Positions 35,909-43,980 of a stretch of 64,000 nt of DNA are shown in pieces. The stretch is from Gammaproteobacteria bacterium (lineage in GTDB: Bacteria; Pseudomonadota; Gammaproteobacteria; Pseudomonadales; UBA5518). The position numbers and the translations under genes are program-made. Under the pieces are notes generated by a model that was not told the origin of the DNA, did no database searches, and was given only the letters and a program-made list of their open reading frames with translations. Within the stretch, counting starts at the first letter, position 1. Each line of letters begins with the position of its first letter. The stretch covers positions 248,001-312,000 of the forward strand of contig JADKDK010000004.1 in NCBI GenBank assembly GCA_016718385.1. The letters are read 5' to 3'.

Positions 35909-37499
35909 GCCCGCTCTCCCTCCAGATCCGCCACGATGGCATCGATGGCGGTGCGCAGTTCCGCCTGCCGCGCCACGATCCCGGCGATCTTGGCATTGAG
36001 CGCGGTGATGTCCACTGCCTCGCGGGTGTCTTGCTGTTCCACATAGCTGGAGACGGCGATGTTGTAGCCGTTCTCGGCGATGGCGCTGTTCTCCACCAGC
36101 CGGGCGAAGTGGTCGAGGTTCTCGCGCGAGGTGAAGGCATCGAGAACCTTCTGTTGGTGCGCCTCGGTGAGCTTGTTCTTGTTGCCGACGCGTGTGAATT
36201 CGGCGCTGGCGTCGATGAACAGGACCGCGTTGTCCTGCTTCGACTTCTTCAGCACGATGATGCAGGTGGCGATGGTGGTGCCGAAGAAGAGGTCTGGCGG
36301 CAACTGGATCACCGCATCGACGTAGTTGTTGTCGATCAGGTACTGGCGGATCTTCTGCTCGGCCCCGCCGCGGTAGAGCACGCCGGGGAACTCGACGATG
36401 GCGGCCGTGCCGTTGACCGCCAGCCAACTCAGGATGTGCAGGGTGAAGGCCAAGTCGGCCTTGCTCTTGGGCGCCAGCACGCCGGCCGGGGCGAAGCGCG
36501 GGTCGTTGATCAGCAGCGGATTGGCGTCGCCGTCCCATTTGATGGAATAGGGCGGATTGGAGACGATGGCCTCGAAGGGCTCGTCGTCCCAGTGGGCGGG
36601 TCGGTCAGGGTGTCGCCGTGGGCGATGTCGAACTTCTCGAAGTTGATGTCGTGCAGGAACATGTTGATGCGGCACAGGTTGTAGGTGGTGAGGTTCACCT
36701 CCTGGCCGTAGAAGCCTTGGCGCACTTTGTCCGGCCCCAGCACCTTGGCGAATTTCAGCAGCAGCGAGCCGGAGCCGCAGGCGGGGTCGTAGACCTTGTT
36801 GACTTCGGTCTTGCCCACCACGGTGAGGCGGGCCAGCAGTTCGGAGACCTCCTGCGGGGTGTAGAACTCGCCGCCGGACTTGCCGGCGGTGGAGGCGTAC
36901 ATCTGCATCAGGTATTCGTAGGCGTCGCCGAACAGGTCGATGCTGTGGTGGGAGAAACGGCCATTGCCGTTATTGCTGGCGCTGCCAAGCGGCAGATCAC
37001 CGATGGCATCCAGCAGCTTCACCAGCTTCTCGTTGCGCTTGGCGACAGTGGGGCCGAGCTTGCTGCTGTTCACATCCAGGTCGTCGAACAGGCCCTTGAA
37101 GTCGTCCTCGCTGTCCGAGCCCTTGGCGGAGGCCTCGATGTCGACAAAGATGCGCGAGAGGGTCTCGTTGAGGTTGGCATCCTGGCGAGCGCGGGCGCGC
37201 ACGTTGGCGAACAGTTCCGAGGGCAGGATGTAGAAGCCTTTTTCCTTCACCGTCTCGGCGCGGCCGAATTCGGCATCCTGGTCGCTGAGGGTCGCGTAGT
37301 CGAAATCAGCAACACCTGCCTTGCGCTCCTGCTCGTTGACGTAGGCGGTGAGGTTCTCGGAGATGAAGCGGTAGAACAGCATGCCGAGGACGTAGCTCTT
37401 GAAGTCCCAGCCGTCCACGCTGCCGCGCAGGTCGTTGGCGATGCGCCAGATGGTCTTGTGCAGTTCGGCGCGTTCGGCTTCTTTGCTGTTGTTGGTCAT
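35905..37499 (-). pseudogene. hsdM: Type I modification methylase M subunit, single frameshift
   Basis: An N6-adenine methylase of type IC. The first part (from MTNNSKEAERAELHKTIWRI) contains the helical N-domain, GKSGGEFYTPQEVSELLARL and SAM motif I in VYDPACGSGSLLLKF (about 238-250). After GDTLTDP (codon 301, near 36597) the frame shifts by one base: the expected continuation AHWDDEPFEAIVSNPPYSIK, with catalytic motif IV NPPY, is in the next frame and runs to the stop at 35905. A single missing G in CCCGCCCAC explains it. Without correction the methylase is inactive. A sequencing error is possible, since every other part is well conserved. First of the coupled hsd genes; hsdS overlaps its stop. 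Confidence 0.9.
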
Positions 37500-37551
37500 T
37501 CGGGCCTGCTGTCAGTCGGTTGTGTGATGTTGTGGTTCGTTGCGCGCGGCA

Positions 37552-37884
37552 TCAATCCAGCACGATCAGAAACTCGGTGGCCAGCGCCTCCGGGCGCACA
37601 GCACGGGTTTCCGGGCTGCGGTGCAGCTTGACCAGGCCGTGGCGCTCCAGGTGCCGCAGGGTGCGCGACAGGTTGCTGGCCGCACGGCCTGACCACTCGG
37701 CCAGCTCCAGCACAGTGCGCGGTTGTCTCTCCTGCATCAGTCGAAGCAACGCGCGGTTTTCATCCGACAGCAGGCCAGCCAACTGCCGCCAGGAGTCGAA
37801 CCAGACGGTGGGCGTGGGGCTGTTGGGGTCATCGACTGCTCGACGGCCGGGCTTGGCCGCACGGATGCCAATCACTGTGCGCAT
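37552..37884 (-). CDS. MarR-like HTH regulator (HVO_A0114/TumA-type)
   Basis: A 110-residue DNA-binding protein with a winged-helix domain: LSDENRALLRLMQERQPRTV, LELAEWSGRAASNLSRTLRH, LERHGLVKLHRS. The N-terminal PTVWFDSWRQLAGLLS matches proteins of the HVO_A0114/TumA type, which often serve as antitoxin-regulators. No TumE-like toxin gene is visible next to it. It lies 52 bp upstream of hsdM on the same strand and could be the first gene of the operon and its regulator. Confidence 0.72.
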   Translation of the reverse strand: MRTVIGIRAAKPGRRAVDDPNSPTPTVWFDSWRQLAGLLSDENRALLRLMQERQPRTVLELAEWSGRAASNLSRTLRHLERHGLVKLHRSPETRAVRPEALATEFLIVLD

Positions 37885-37894
37885 GCTTGGGTTT

Positions 37895-37911
37895 CCCGTT
37901 GTGGTGACGGG
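37895..37911. promoter_or_regulatory. Inverted repeat upstream of the island regulator
   Basis: CCCGT and ACGGG separated by 7 bp, 11 to 27 bp upstream of the regulator start. The DNA just beyond is AT-rich (TATTATTAG), in contrast to the rest of the window. It could be an operator for autoregulation. Confidence 0.35.
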
Positions 37912-38227
37912 ATGCTATCACTAAGGCATATTATTAGTCAGCTACGAATCGCGTATTCCCGACGCATTGCAATGGGATAGCCGGCGCTGCTGTTACCCCA
38001 TTCGCTGCCAACGTTACCCTGCTTGCTTACTGGACAACCGAAGGCTGGCCGCGCAGCGACAGGCGCCAGGAACGGGGCCTGCAAACCGCAAACCCTGCAA
38101 ACCCCGGTTTTTGCAGCCTGACGGTAGACGAGCAGCGCGCTCGCGCCCCGTAGAAAGCGGCTCAAATGCGAACGCCTGTTCATCCTCGGAGATCGACTCC
38201 TGCCGTGGGGCCTGGTTGCCGGATGCG
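37912..38227. other. Non-coding island flank, no recognisable gene
   Basis: About 315 bp between the regulator promoter region and the right direct repeat. The 5' part is AT-rich and probably holds the promoter of the regulator/hsd operon. It also has short G-rich direct repeats (GCAAACC twice). A short minus-strand open frame (37938-38183) has no recognisable domain. Likely leftover sequence from the island source. Confidence 0.5.
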
Positions 38228-38382
38228 TTCTCCCGCGCGTTCAGGGACTGGAGCGGCAAGACGCCGCGGCAGTGGCGGCAGGGGGCGTGATGGGGCGGTG
38301 ATAGCGCTCCAGTGCCGGGCGCAGCGGCCAGCGGCTCGGCAGCAGCCTGCCCTGCGGCTCGGCAAAGCGGCAGCGCAGCGTC
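38228..38382. repeat. 155-bp direct repeat, right border of restriction island
   Basis: The partner of 30538-30692. Here it supplies the intact 3' end of the FAH gene; the AraC tail it also contains (AFSRAFRDWSGKTPRQWRQG) is orphaned from its gene. Confidence 0.95.
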
Positions 38383-39320
38383 CCGAGGCGGGAAAAACTG
38401 ATCGCGATCGCGGCGCCCGGATCGATGAAATCGTCGTGATCGAGACCGGTGCAGTCCGGGATCGTGCCCATGCCGATCACGGAGCCGGGCGCCAGCGGGC
38501 AGATCGTCTCCAGCCACCGGATCACGTCTTGCGCCGTGTGGCTGATCTCGGCGGTCGAGCCGCGATAGCGCTCGCTGCCGTCCACGGTGACGTTGACCTC
38601 CAGCGCACGGGGGTCACCAACTTCATCGGGCGTGACCAGCCAGGGGCCCAGCTGGTTGCCCTTCGCCATGTCCTTGGTGAGACAGAAACCGCCGATGATC
38701 TCGGGCGCCTGCACGTCGCGCGCCGACACGTCGTTGAAGATGCAGTAGCCGGCGATCGGCTGGCGGGCGTTGCCGTAGACGAATGCCAGCTCGGGTTCGA
38801 TGTCCAGGCGCGAGGTGTAGCGCGGCCAGGGAATGCTCGCGCCGTCACCGGAAACGGAATTCATATTGCACTTGTAGTACGACAGGCGCTCGGCTTGGCC
38901 CGGAGGCGTAGCCACCGGCGGCTTTTGCAGCATCTGCCGGAACGCCTCGATCAGCGCGGAGGTCTGCGGGTTGTCCTTCTCGTGGCGCGCCATCGTGTCG
39001 GCCGAGTTGGCGAGGTGCCGTGGCGTCAGGCCGAAGTCGTACAGGGCCGCGACCTCGACCGGGGCGTGCAGCTTCACGCTCGCGAGCAGGGGCCGTTCGC
39101 CTTCGGGCAGCGCCTCGGGATGTGCCTCGGCCCAGGCCAGCAGTTCACGCGCGGCCTGTTCGCTCTCCGGCAATGCCGCGAGGTAGCTCCTGCTGTCGTG
39201 CAGCGCGGGCCGCGAACGCCAGCTGCGGGCCTGCAGGCTGGAGAAGGCGAGCGCGCGATCGCCGACCACGACGCCGAACTCGGGCGTGGCGTCGCCCCGG
39301 GAAAAGCGGATGAGTTTCAT
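38241..39320 (-). CDS. Fumarylacetoacetate hydrolase family protein
   Basis: A 359-residue FAH-superfamily enzyme, acting on C-C bonds of keto acids or as a hydratase/lactonase in aromatic and sugar-acid breakdown. Recognisable blocks are LYDFGLTPRHLANSADTMAR, the metal-binding DIEPELAFVYG, and YCIFNDVSARDVQAPEIIGG, then GSVIGMGTIPDCTGLDHDDF. The N-terminus MKLIRFSRGDATPEFGVVVG is family-typical, and AGGATTACG precedes the ATG. The last ~47 residues lie in the 155-bp repeat; its stop falls inside the ancestral AraC tail. It follows the cyclase gene at 55 bp in a catabolic operon. Confidence 0.88.
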   Translation of the reverse strand: MKLIRFSRGDATPEFGVVVGDRALAFSSLQARSWRSRPALHDSRSYLAALPESEQAARELLAWAEAHPEALPEGERPLLASVKLHAPVEVAALYDFGLTPRHLANSADTMARHEKDNPQTSALIEAFRQMLQKPPVATPPGQAERLSYYKCNMNSVSGDGASIPWPRYTSRLDIEPELAFVYGNARQPIAGYCIFNDVSARDVQAPEIIGGFCLTKDMAKGNQLGPWLVTPDEVGDPRALEVNVTVDGSERYRGSTAEISHTAQDVIRWLETICPLAPGSVIGMGTIPDCTGLDHDDFIDPGAAIAISFSRLGTLRCRFAEPQGRLLPSRWPLRPALERYHRPITPPAATAAASCRSSP

Positions 39321-39375
39321 CGTAATCCTCCTTTGCCCCGCCGGCTGATGCGACGGCGGCGCGAGCAGCGGTGCC

Positions 39376-40176
39376 TCAATCGACGAACGCCACGACACGC
39401 GCGGGCGCCGCACTGCAGCGCGCGAGCTTGATCGGGAAAAAGCCCACCATGAAGCCGCTCGAGGGCAGCGCGCCGAGATTGCACAGCTGCTGCACGATGA
39501 ACGCTTCGCGCTCCACGATGGCCTTGTGCCCGTCCCACAGCACCGACTTGTCGCCGGTCTCCCTGAACTTCTGGGCCATCAGGCGAAACGGCAGGTCCCA
39601 GCCGACCGCGTCGGTACCCAGGATCGTCGCGCCCTGCCGGGTCAGGTGCAGCGTGCTCGCCCGGCTCATCCCGGGCTGCGTGTAGTACTCCGGATCGGTC
39701 ATCGTGAAGCGCTCCTGCCCGGTGCGGATCAGTACCGCGTCGCCGGCATTGATCTTTCGACCGGTCGCGTCCAGCGCCGCATCCAGCATCCCGATCGTGA
39801 TCTCCTCGCCGAGCGTCGCCCACGGGCGCACGTCGAGCACCAGCCCGGGACGGTAGAGCTCCTCCAGCGGGATATCGGTGATGGTGCGCGCCGGTGCGCC
39901 CGCACTGCGCGATCCGCTGTGCAGTGGCGCGTCGACGTGCGTGCCGCAATGCGAGGACATATCGTTCAGCACCTCTGCTCCCCAGCCTTCGCCGTCCGGG
40001 AGGTCGCCGTGATGGCAGCCGAGGTAGCGGCAGAACTCCTCGCGCCCCGCGTCGCTCGCGGGATGCAGGTACTCGATGCGCGGGGCGACCACGCCGGCCG
40101 CGCCCGCCAGCGGCGGCGGCAGCCTGGCGCGGTTGTCCGGGTCCAGCGTTACCGTGAGATCGATGAGTCGGGGCAT
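39376..40176 (-). CDS. Cyclase/kynurenine formamidase-like hydrolase
   Basis: A 266-residue member of the cyclase family (kynurenine formamidase fold). The metal-binding signature HCGTHVDAPLHSGSR is at about 76-90, with NAGDAVLIRTGQERF and the C-terminal GFFPIKLARCSAAPARVVAF. The N-terminus PRLIDLTVTLDPDNRARLPP is standard. Family members hydrolyse amides or lactones, including isatin and formylkynurenine. The ATG at 40176 is used; the frame upstream is palindrome sequence. Operon neighbour of the FAH enzyme, so it probably acts one step away in the same pathway. Confidence 0.85.
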   Translation of the reverse strand: MPRLIDLTVTLDPDNRARLPPPLAGAAGVVAPRIEYLHPASDAGREEFCRYLGCHHGDLPDGEGWGAEVLNDMSSHCGTHVDAPLHSGSRSAGAPARTITDIPLEELYRPGLVLDVRPWATLGEEITIGMLDAALDATGRKINAGDAVLIRTGQERFTMTDPEYYTQPGMSRASTLHLTRQGATILGTDAVGWDLPFRLMAQKFRETGDKSVLWDGHKAIVEREAFIVQQLCNLGALPSSGFMVGFFPIKLARCSAAPARVVAFVD

Positions 40177-40215
40177 CTGCGGTTTCCTTGGCGATATCGT
40201 GCAGTCTCGAAAAGC

Positions 40216-40268
40216 AAAAGGGGACAGATCTATTTTCCGCCGCGGCAAAAAATAAATCTGTCCCCTTT
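40216..40268. repeat. Long imperfect inverted repeat (GGGGACAGAT type)
   Basis: AAAGGGGACAGATCTATTTT and its near-complement AAATAAATCTGTCCCCTTT face each other across a short GC-rich loop. The motif AAAGGGGACAGATTTATTT is widely dispersed in proteobacteria. It could terminate transcription between the cyclase and lactonase genes or be a miniature mobile element. Confidence 0.75.
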
Positions 40269-40276
40269 CCCAGACC

Positions 40277-41146
40277 TCATGGAATGCCCGCCCCCGGCAC
40301 ATCCACCTCGACCACGCGCAGGGTCGCGCTCGCAGCCTGTGCGATCTGTGCCGGATCGTGGGAATCCGAGGCGCTGATGAACAGGTGCCGACGTTGCGGA
40401 CCTCCCAGCATCACGGCGTAGGCATGCGTGTCGAGCTCGATCCTTTCGAGGATCTCGCCGCCTTCGCGCACGCGCAACACGGCGTGCGGGCCAGCGGGGT
40501 TGGCAAGCCACACCGCGCCCTCGGCGTCGAGCGCGATGCCGTCGGGCTGGGCGCCCTCGGGCAGCTCGGCAAAGACGCGCCGGTTCGCCAGCGAGCCGTC
40601 GGCGCGGATGTCGAACGCCGTCAGGCAGTACCCCGTGCACTCGGCGACGATCAGCGTGCGGCCATCGGGCGTGATCACCATGCCGTTGGGGAAGCGCAGG
40701 CCGTCGGCCACGACGCGGGCCCGGCCATCGGGCTCGACGCAGGCGATCACGCAGGTATCGACGGGCGAGAGCGCGGGATCCCAGAAGTTGTAGCCGATGT
40801 CACCCACGTAAATCCGGTCCTGCGCGTCGACGATCCCGTCGCTCAGGCAGAAGCAGGTGATGTCGCCGAGGTCGGCCACAGGCTGCAGGGCCGTGCCGTC
40901 CCAGCGGTGGATCTGCCGCTGCAACGCGTCACCGACCAGGATGCTGCCGTCGCGCCGGAAGCCGAAGCCGTTGGGCTTGAACGGCAGTTCCAGTGCAGTA
41001 TCGAGCCGGCCGTCGAGGCCGGCGGTCTTGATGCGCTGGTCGTGGATGTCGAGGAACCACAGCTTGCCGTCGTGCCAGCGCGGACTCTCGGTGAATTTCA
41101 GGCCCTGCGTGTGATCGATCAGCATCGTGCTGCTGCGGGTGTTCAT
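40277..41146 (-). CDS. SMP-30/gluconolactonase family protein
   Basis: A roughly 290-residue six-bladed propeller of the SMP-30/gluconolactonase family. Typical blocks are GLKFTESPRWHDGKLWFLDI, PNGFGFRRDGSILVGD, LSDGIVDAQDRIYVGDIGYN, FPNGMVITPDGRTLIVAECT and PDGIALDAEGAVWLANPAGP, which carry the metal-binding Glu, Asn and Asp. These enzymes hydrolyse lactones. The start is uncertain: ATG 41146 is used, but GTG 41158 overlaps the thiolase stop (GTGA), and ATG 41125 is also in frame. Same strand and likely same operon as the thiolase and ligase. Confidence 0.87.
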   Translation of the reverse strand: MNTRSSTMLIDHTQGLKFTESPRWHDGKLWFLDIHDQRIKTAGLDGRLDTALELPFKPNGFGFRRDGSILVGDALQRQIHRWDGTALQPVADLGDITCFCLSDGIVDAQDRIYVGDIGYNFWDPALSPVDTCVIACVEPDGRARVVADGLRFPNGMVITPDGRTLIVAECTGYCLTAFDIRADGSLANRRVFAELPEGAQPDGIALDAEGAVWLANPAGPHAVLRVREGGEILERIELDTHAYAVMLGGPQRRHLFISASDSHDPAQIAQAASATLRVVEVDVPGAGIP

Positions 41147-41154
41147 AGGGAGGC

Positions 41155-42393
41155 TCACTTGCTCAGGATATGGATGGCCACCGCGGCTTCCTCGACGCCC
41201 TGCATGCCGCCGCCGTTCTCCTGGATCGCGTGGCGCGCGCCCGGCACCTGGCGTGCGCCGGCTTCGCCGCGCAGCTGCGTCACCAGCTCAAAGAGCTGGC
41301 CGATGCCGGTGGCGCCCAGCGGGTGCCCCTTGGATTCGAGGCCGCCGGAGGTATTGATCGGGATGCGCCCGCCGAGGCTGAATTCGCCGCGCTCGGCGGC
41401 CGGGCCGCCTGCGCCGAGCGGCACGAAGCCCAGGTTCTCGGCCTGGATGATCTCGCCCATCGCCGAGGCGTCGTGCACTTCGGCCACGTCCATGTCCCCG
41501 GGGCCGAGGCCGGCCTGCTCGTAGGCCTGGTTGGCGGCCAGTCTGCCGATATTGAGTTCCGGCTGGTCGAGACGGCGATGCGTGAAACTGCGGATCACGC
41601 TCGCGGCCACCTTGATGCAGCGGCGACGGTCGGCGCCGATGCGCGCTAGTCCTTCCTCGGTGCACAGCACGGTGGCGGCGGCGCCGTCGGACAGCGGCGC
41701 GCACATCGGCAGGGTGAGCGGGTAGGTGATCGGCGGCGCCGCGAGGATCTCCTCGGTGGTGTACGGCTTGCGAAACTGCGACCACGGGTTGTGCACCGAG
41801 TGGCAGTGATTCTTCGCCGACACCGCGGCGATCTGGCGCTGGGTGGTGCCGTGCGTCTTCATGTGGTGGCGGCACAGCGCGGCGTAGATCGCCATGAACT
41901 TGCTGTAGGGCTTGTCGGACTCCGAGCCGGGCGGCGGCACCACGCCTTCGCCCATTTTGATCAGGTTGCGGTAATTCGCTTCGGCGCACGAAACATCCCA
42001 GCCGCTCTCGAACAGCGCCAGCGCCTTGAGCTTGTCGGGGATGTTCATCTTCTCCGCGCCCAGCGCCAGCGCGACATCCGTGGTGCCGGCCTTGAGGCAC
42101 TGCACGGCCAGGTTGAAGGCCGAGCTGCCCGACGCGCAGGCGTTCTCGATGTTGTAGACCGGGATGCCTTCGATCCCGATCTTGCTGAACACCACCTGGC
42201 CGGGTATGGAATGCTGCCCTTGCAGCGGGCCATTGGTTACGCCGGCGTAGAAGGCCATGCCGAGCTCGGCCCGGGTGCAGCCGGCGTCGGCGAGGGCGCC
42301 ATCGAGCGCCTCGCGCGCAAGATCGTCGAGGCCGCGTTCGAGGTGGCGACCGAAAACGGTCATGGCGATGCCGGCGATGTAGATGGTGCTCAT
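41155..42393 (-). CDS. Thiolase family protein (SCP2-type acetyl-CoA acyltransferase)
   Basis: A 412-residue thiolase, SCP2/sterol-carrier type. The acyl-accepting cysteine is in IENACASGSSAFNLA (Cys86), the EVHDASAMGEI loop follows, and the C-terminal GGLESKGHPLGATGI and ENGGGMQGVEEAAVA carry the second catalytic His region. Such thiolases cleave beta-ketoacyl-CoA, often in sterol or branched-chain breakdown. It follows the acyl-CoA ligase by 21 bp, consistent with a beta-oxidation-like step after CoA activation. Confidence 0.9.
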   Translation of the reverse strand: MSTIYIAGIAMTVFGRHLERGLDDLAREALDGALADAGCTRAELGMAFYAGVTNGPLQGQHSIPGQVVFSKIGIEGIPVYNIENACASGSSAFNLAVQCLKAGTTDVALALGAEKMNIPDKLKALALFESGWDVSCAEANYRNLIKMGEGVVPPPGSESDKPYSKFMAIYAALCRHHMKTHGTTQRQIAAVSAKNHCHSVHNPWSQFRKPYTTEEILAAPPITYPLTLPMCAPLSDGAAATVLCTEEGLARIGADRRRCIKVAASVIRSFTHRRLDQPELNIGRLAANQAYEQAGLGPGDMDVAEVHDASAMGEIIQAENLGFVPLGAGGPAAERGEFSLGGRIPINTSGGLESKGHPLGATGIGQLFELVTQLRGEAGARQVPGARHAIQENGGGMQGVEEAAVAIHILSK

Positions 42394-42414
42394 GGTCCTT
42401 TACTCCAGATTGAC

Positions 42415-43971
42415 TCAGATCTTGCGCTGCACGTCTTCCCAGAACGGCTTGCGCAGTTCCTTCTTCAGCACCTTGCCGACGGGGCTTCTCGGCAGGCTCG
42501 CGATGAAGTCCACGCTCTTCGGGGCCATCACGCTGCCGAGCCTGGCCTTGCACAGGGCGATGAGCTCCTCGGCGGTGACGCTCTGGCCGGGGTTCAGTTC
42601 GACGACGGCCTTGACCGCCTCGCCCCACTGCTCGTCGGGCACGCCGATCACCGCGCAGTCCTGCACCGCCGGGTGGCTCCAGATCACCTGCTCGACCTCG
42701 CTCGGGTACACGTTGAAGCCGCCCGAGATGATCATGTCCTTCTTGCGGTCGGTGATGTGCAGGTAGCCCTCGGCGTCGAGGTGGCCGACGTCGCCGGTGT
42801 GCAGCCAGCCGTCGATGATGGTCTCGGCGGTCTTCTCCGGCGCCTTGTAGTAGCCCTTCATCACGAGGTCGCCGCGCACGCAGATTTCCCCGGTCTCGCC
42901 GCGCGGCAGGATCCGGTTGGCATCGTTCATGATCTCGACGCGGATCAGCGGGTTGGGTCGCCCGACCGAGGACAGGCGCGCGTCGTCGGCGAGATTGCCC
43001 TCGACCATGTGCTCGTCCGGGCGCAGGTTGCAGATGCTGGCCATGGCCTCGGTCTGGCCGTAACCGCCGGCCATGATCGGCCCCCAGAGCCTGATCGCCT
43101 TCTTCAGTTTCTCCACCGACATCGGCGCGGCGCCGTACAGCAGGTACTTGACCGAGGAGAAGTCCACGGTCTCGATGCCGGGAGCCTCCAGCAGCCGGTA
43201 GATCACCGTCGGCGGCAGGAAGAATTCCGTCACCCGGTGCCGGGCAATGGCTTGCAGCAGCAGGGCCGGATCGGGCCTGGAGACGATCACCACGGTGCCG
43301 CCCTGCGCCGTGCAGGGCACGGACAGCAGGCCGGCGGTGTGCGTCATCGGCGCGGCAGCCAGGTTCACCGGCTTCGCGCCGTCGCGATAGCTGCAGGCCA
43401 GCATGAAATGGGCAAAGAAGGTCTGCACGCTGCGGTGGGTATTCATCACGCCCTTGGGCATCCCGGTGGTGCCCCCGGTGGGCGAGAGCGCGATCACGTC
43501 GTCCAGATCGACGGCGACTTCGGGCCGGGTCGAGGGCTGGCCGGCGCACCAGCGCTCCAGCGAAGGCGCGTCCGCTGCGTCGGCGTCGATGCAGATCCAG
43601 TGCCTGATCCCGGGCAGCCGCGGCCGCAGTTCGGCGATGACATCCGCGAACTGCGCCTGGAAGAACAGCACCTCGCAGTCGAAGGCTTCGAGGATGTAGT
43701 GGTTCTCCTGCGCCGCGTTGCGCTCGTTGACCGGAATCCAGCTCATGTTGGCGCGCCACAGCCCCAGCGTGCAGGTCCAGGCCGTGACGTCGTTGCCCGA
43801 CCATACGGCGCCCTTGGTTCCCTGCGGCAGGCCCAGGGCGAGCAGCCGGTTGGCGATGCGGCAGGACAGTTCGCCGACTTCGCGGAAGCTGTAGCGGCGC
43901 TCGTCCTGGATGTAGGCGGCGCCGTCCGGGTTCAGGCCCCAGCCGCGGTCGAAGAAGTCGATGATGGCCAT
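42415..43971 (-). CDS. Acyl-CoA ligase, AMP-forming
   Basis: A 518-residue class I adenylate-forming enzyme. The P-loop-like motif is SPTGGTTGMPKGVMNTHRSV, with GGYGQTEAMA and the hinge/C-terminal LHTGDVGHLDAEGYLHITDR, DRKKDMIISGGFNVYPSEVE, and the catalytic lysine near SPVGKVLKKELRKPFWE. It activates a carboxylic acid (fatty or aromatic) to its CoA thioester. The gene sits between the TonB receptor and the thiolase on the minus strand; gaps of 9 and 21 bp indicate an operon. Substrate chain type is not decidable from sequence. Confidence 0.92.
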   Translation of the reverse strand: MAIIDFFDRGWGLNPDGAAYIQDERRYSFREVGELSCRIANRLLALGLPQGTKGAVWSGNDVTAWTCTLGLWRANMSWIPVNERNAAQENHYILEAFDCEVLFFQAQFADVIAELRPRLPGIRHWICIDADAADAPSLERWCAGQPSTRPEVAVDLDDVIALSPTGGTTGMPKGVMNTHRSVQTFFAHFMLACSYRDGAKPVNLAAAPMTHTAGLLSVPCTAQGGTVVIVSRPDPALLLQAIARHRVTEFFLPPTVIYRLLEAPGIETVDFSSVKYLLYGAAPMSVEKLKKAIRLWGPIMAGGYGQTEAMASICNLRPDEHMVEGNLADDARLSSVGRPNPLIRVEIMNDANRILPRGETGEICVRGDLVMKGYYKAPEKTAETIIDGWLHTGDVGHLDAEGYLHITDRKKDMIISGGFNVYPSEVEQVIWSHPAVQDCAVIGVPDEQWGEAVKAVVELNPGQSVTAEELIALCKARLGSVMAPKSVDFIASLPRSPVGKVLKKELRKPFWEDVQRKI

Positions 43972-43980
43972 GCTGGTCTC

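Noticed and set aside
37938..38183. 81-codon minus-strand frame at the right end of the island
   Set aside because: No recognisable domain, no clear ribosome site, and it overlaps the likely promoter region of the regulator.
37967..38290. Short plus-strand frame ending like an AraC protein
   Set aside because: Only the last 21 codons, inside the direct repeat, resemble AraC; the upstream part is unrelated island DNA, so it is not a second regulator.
40216..40268. Inverted repeat considered a riboswitch or attenuator
   Set aside because: It is a simple hairpin with a widely dispersed motif and no leader peptide or aptamer-like conserved structure.
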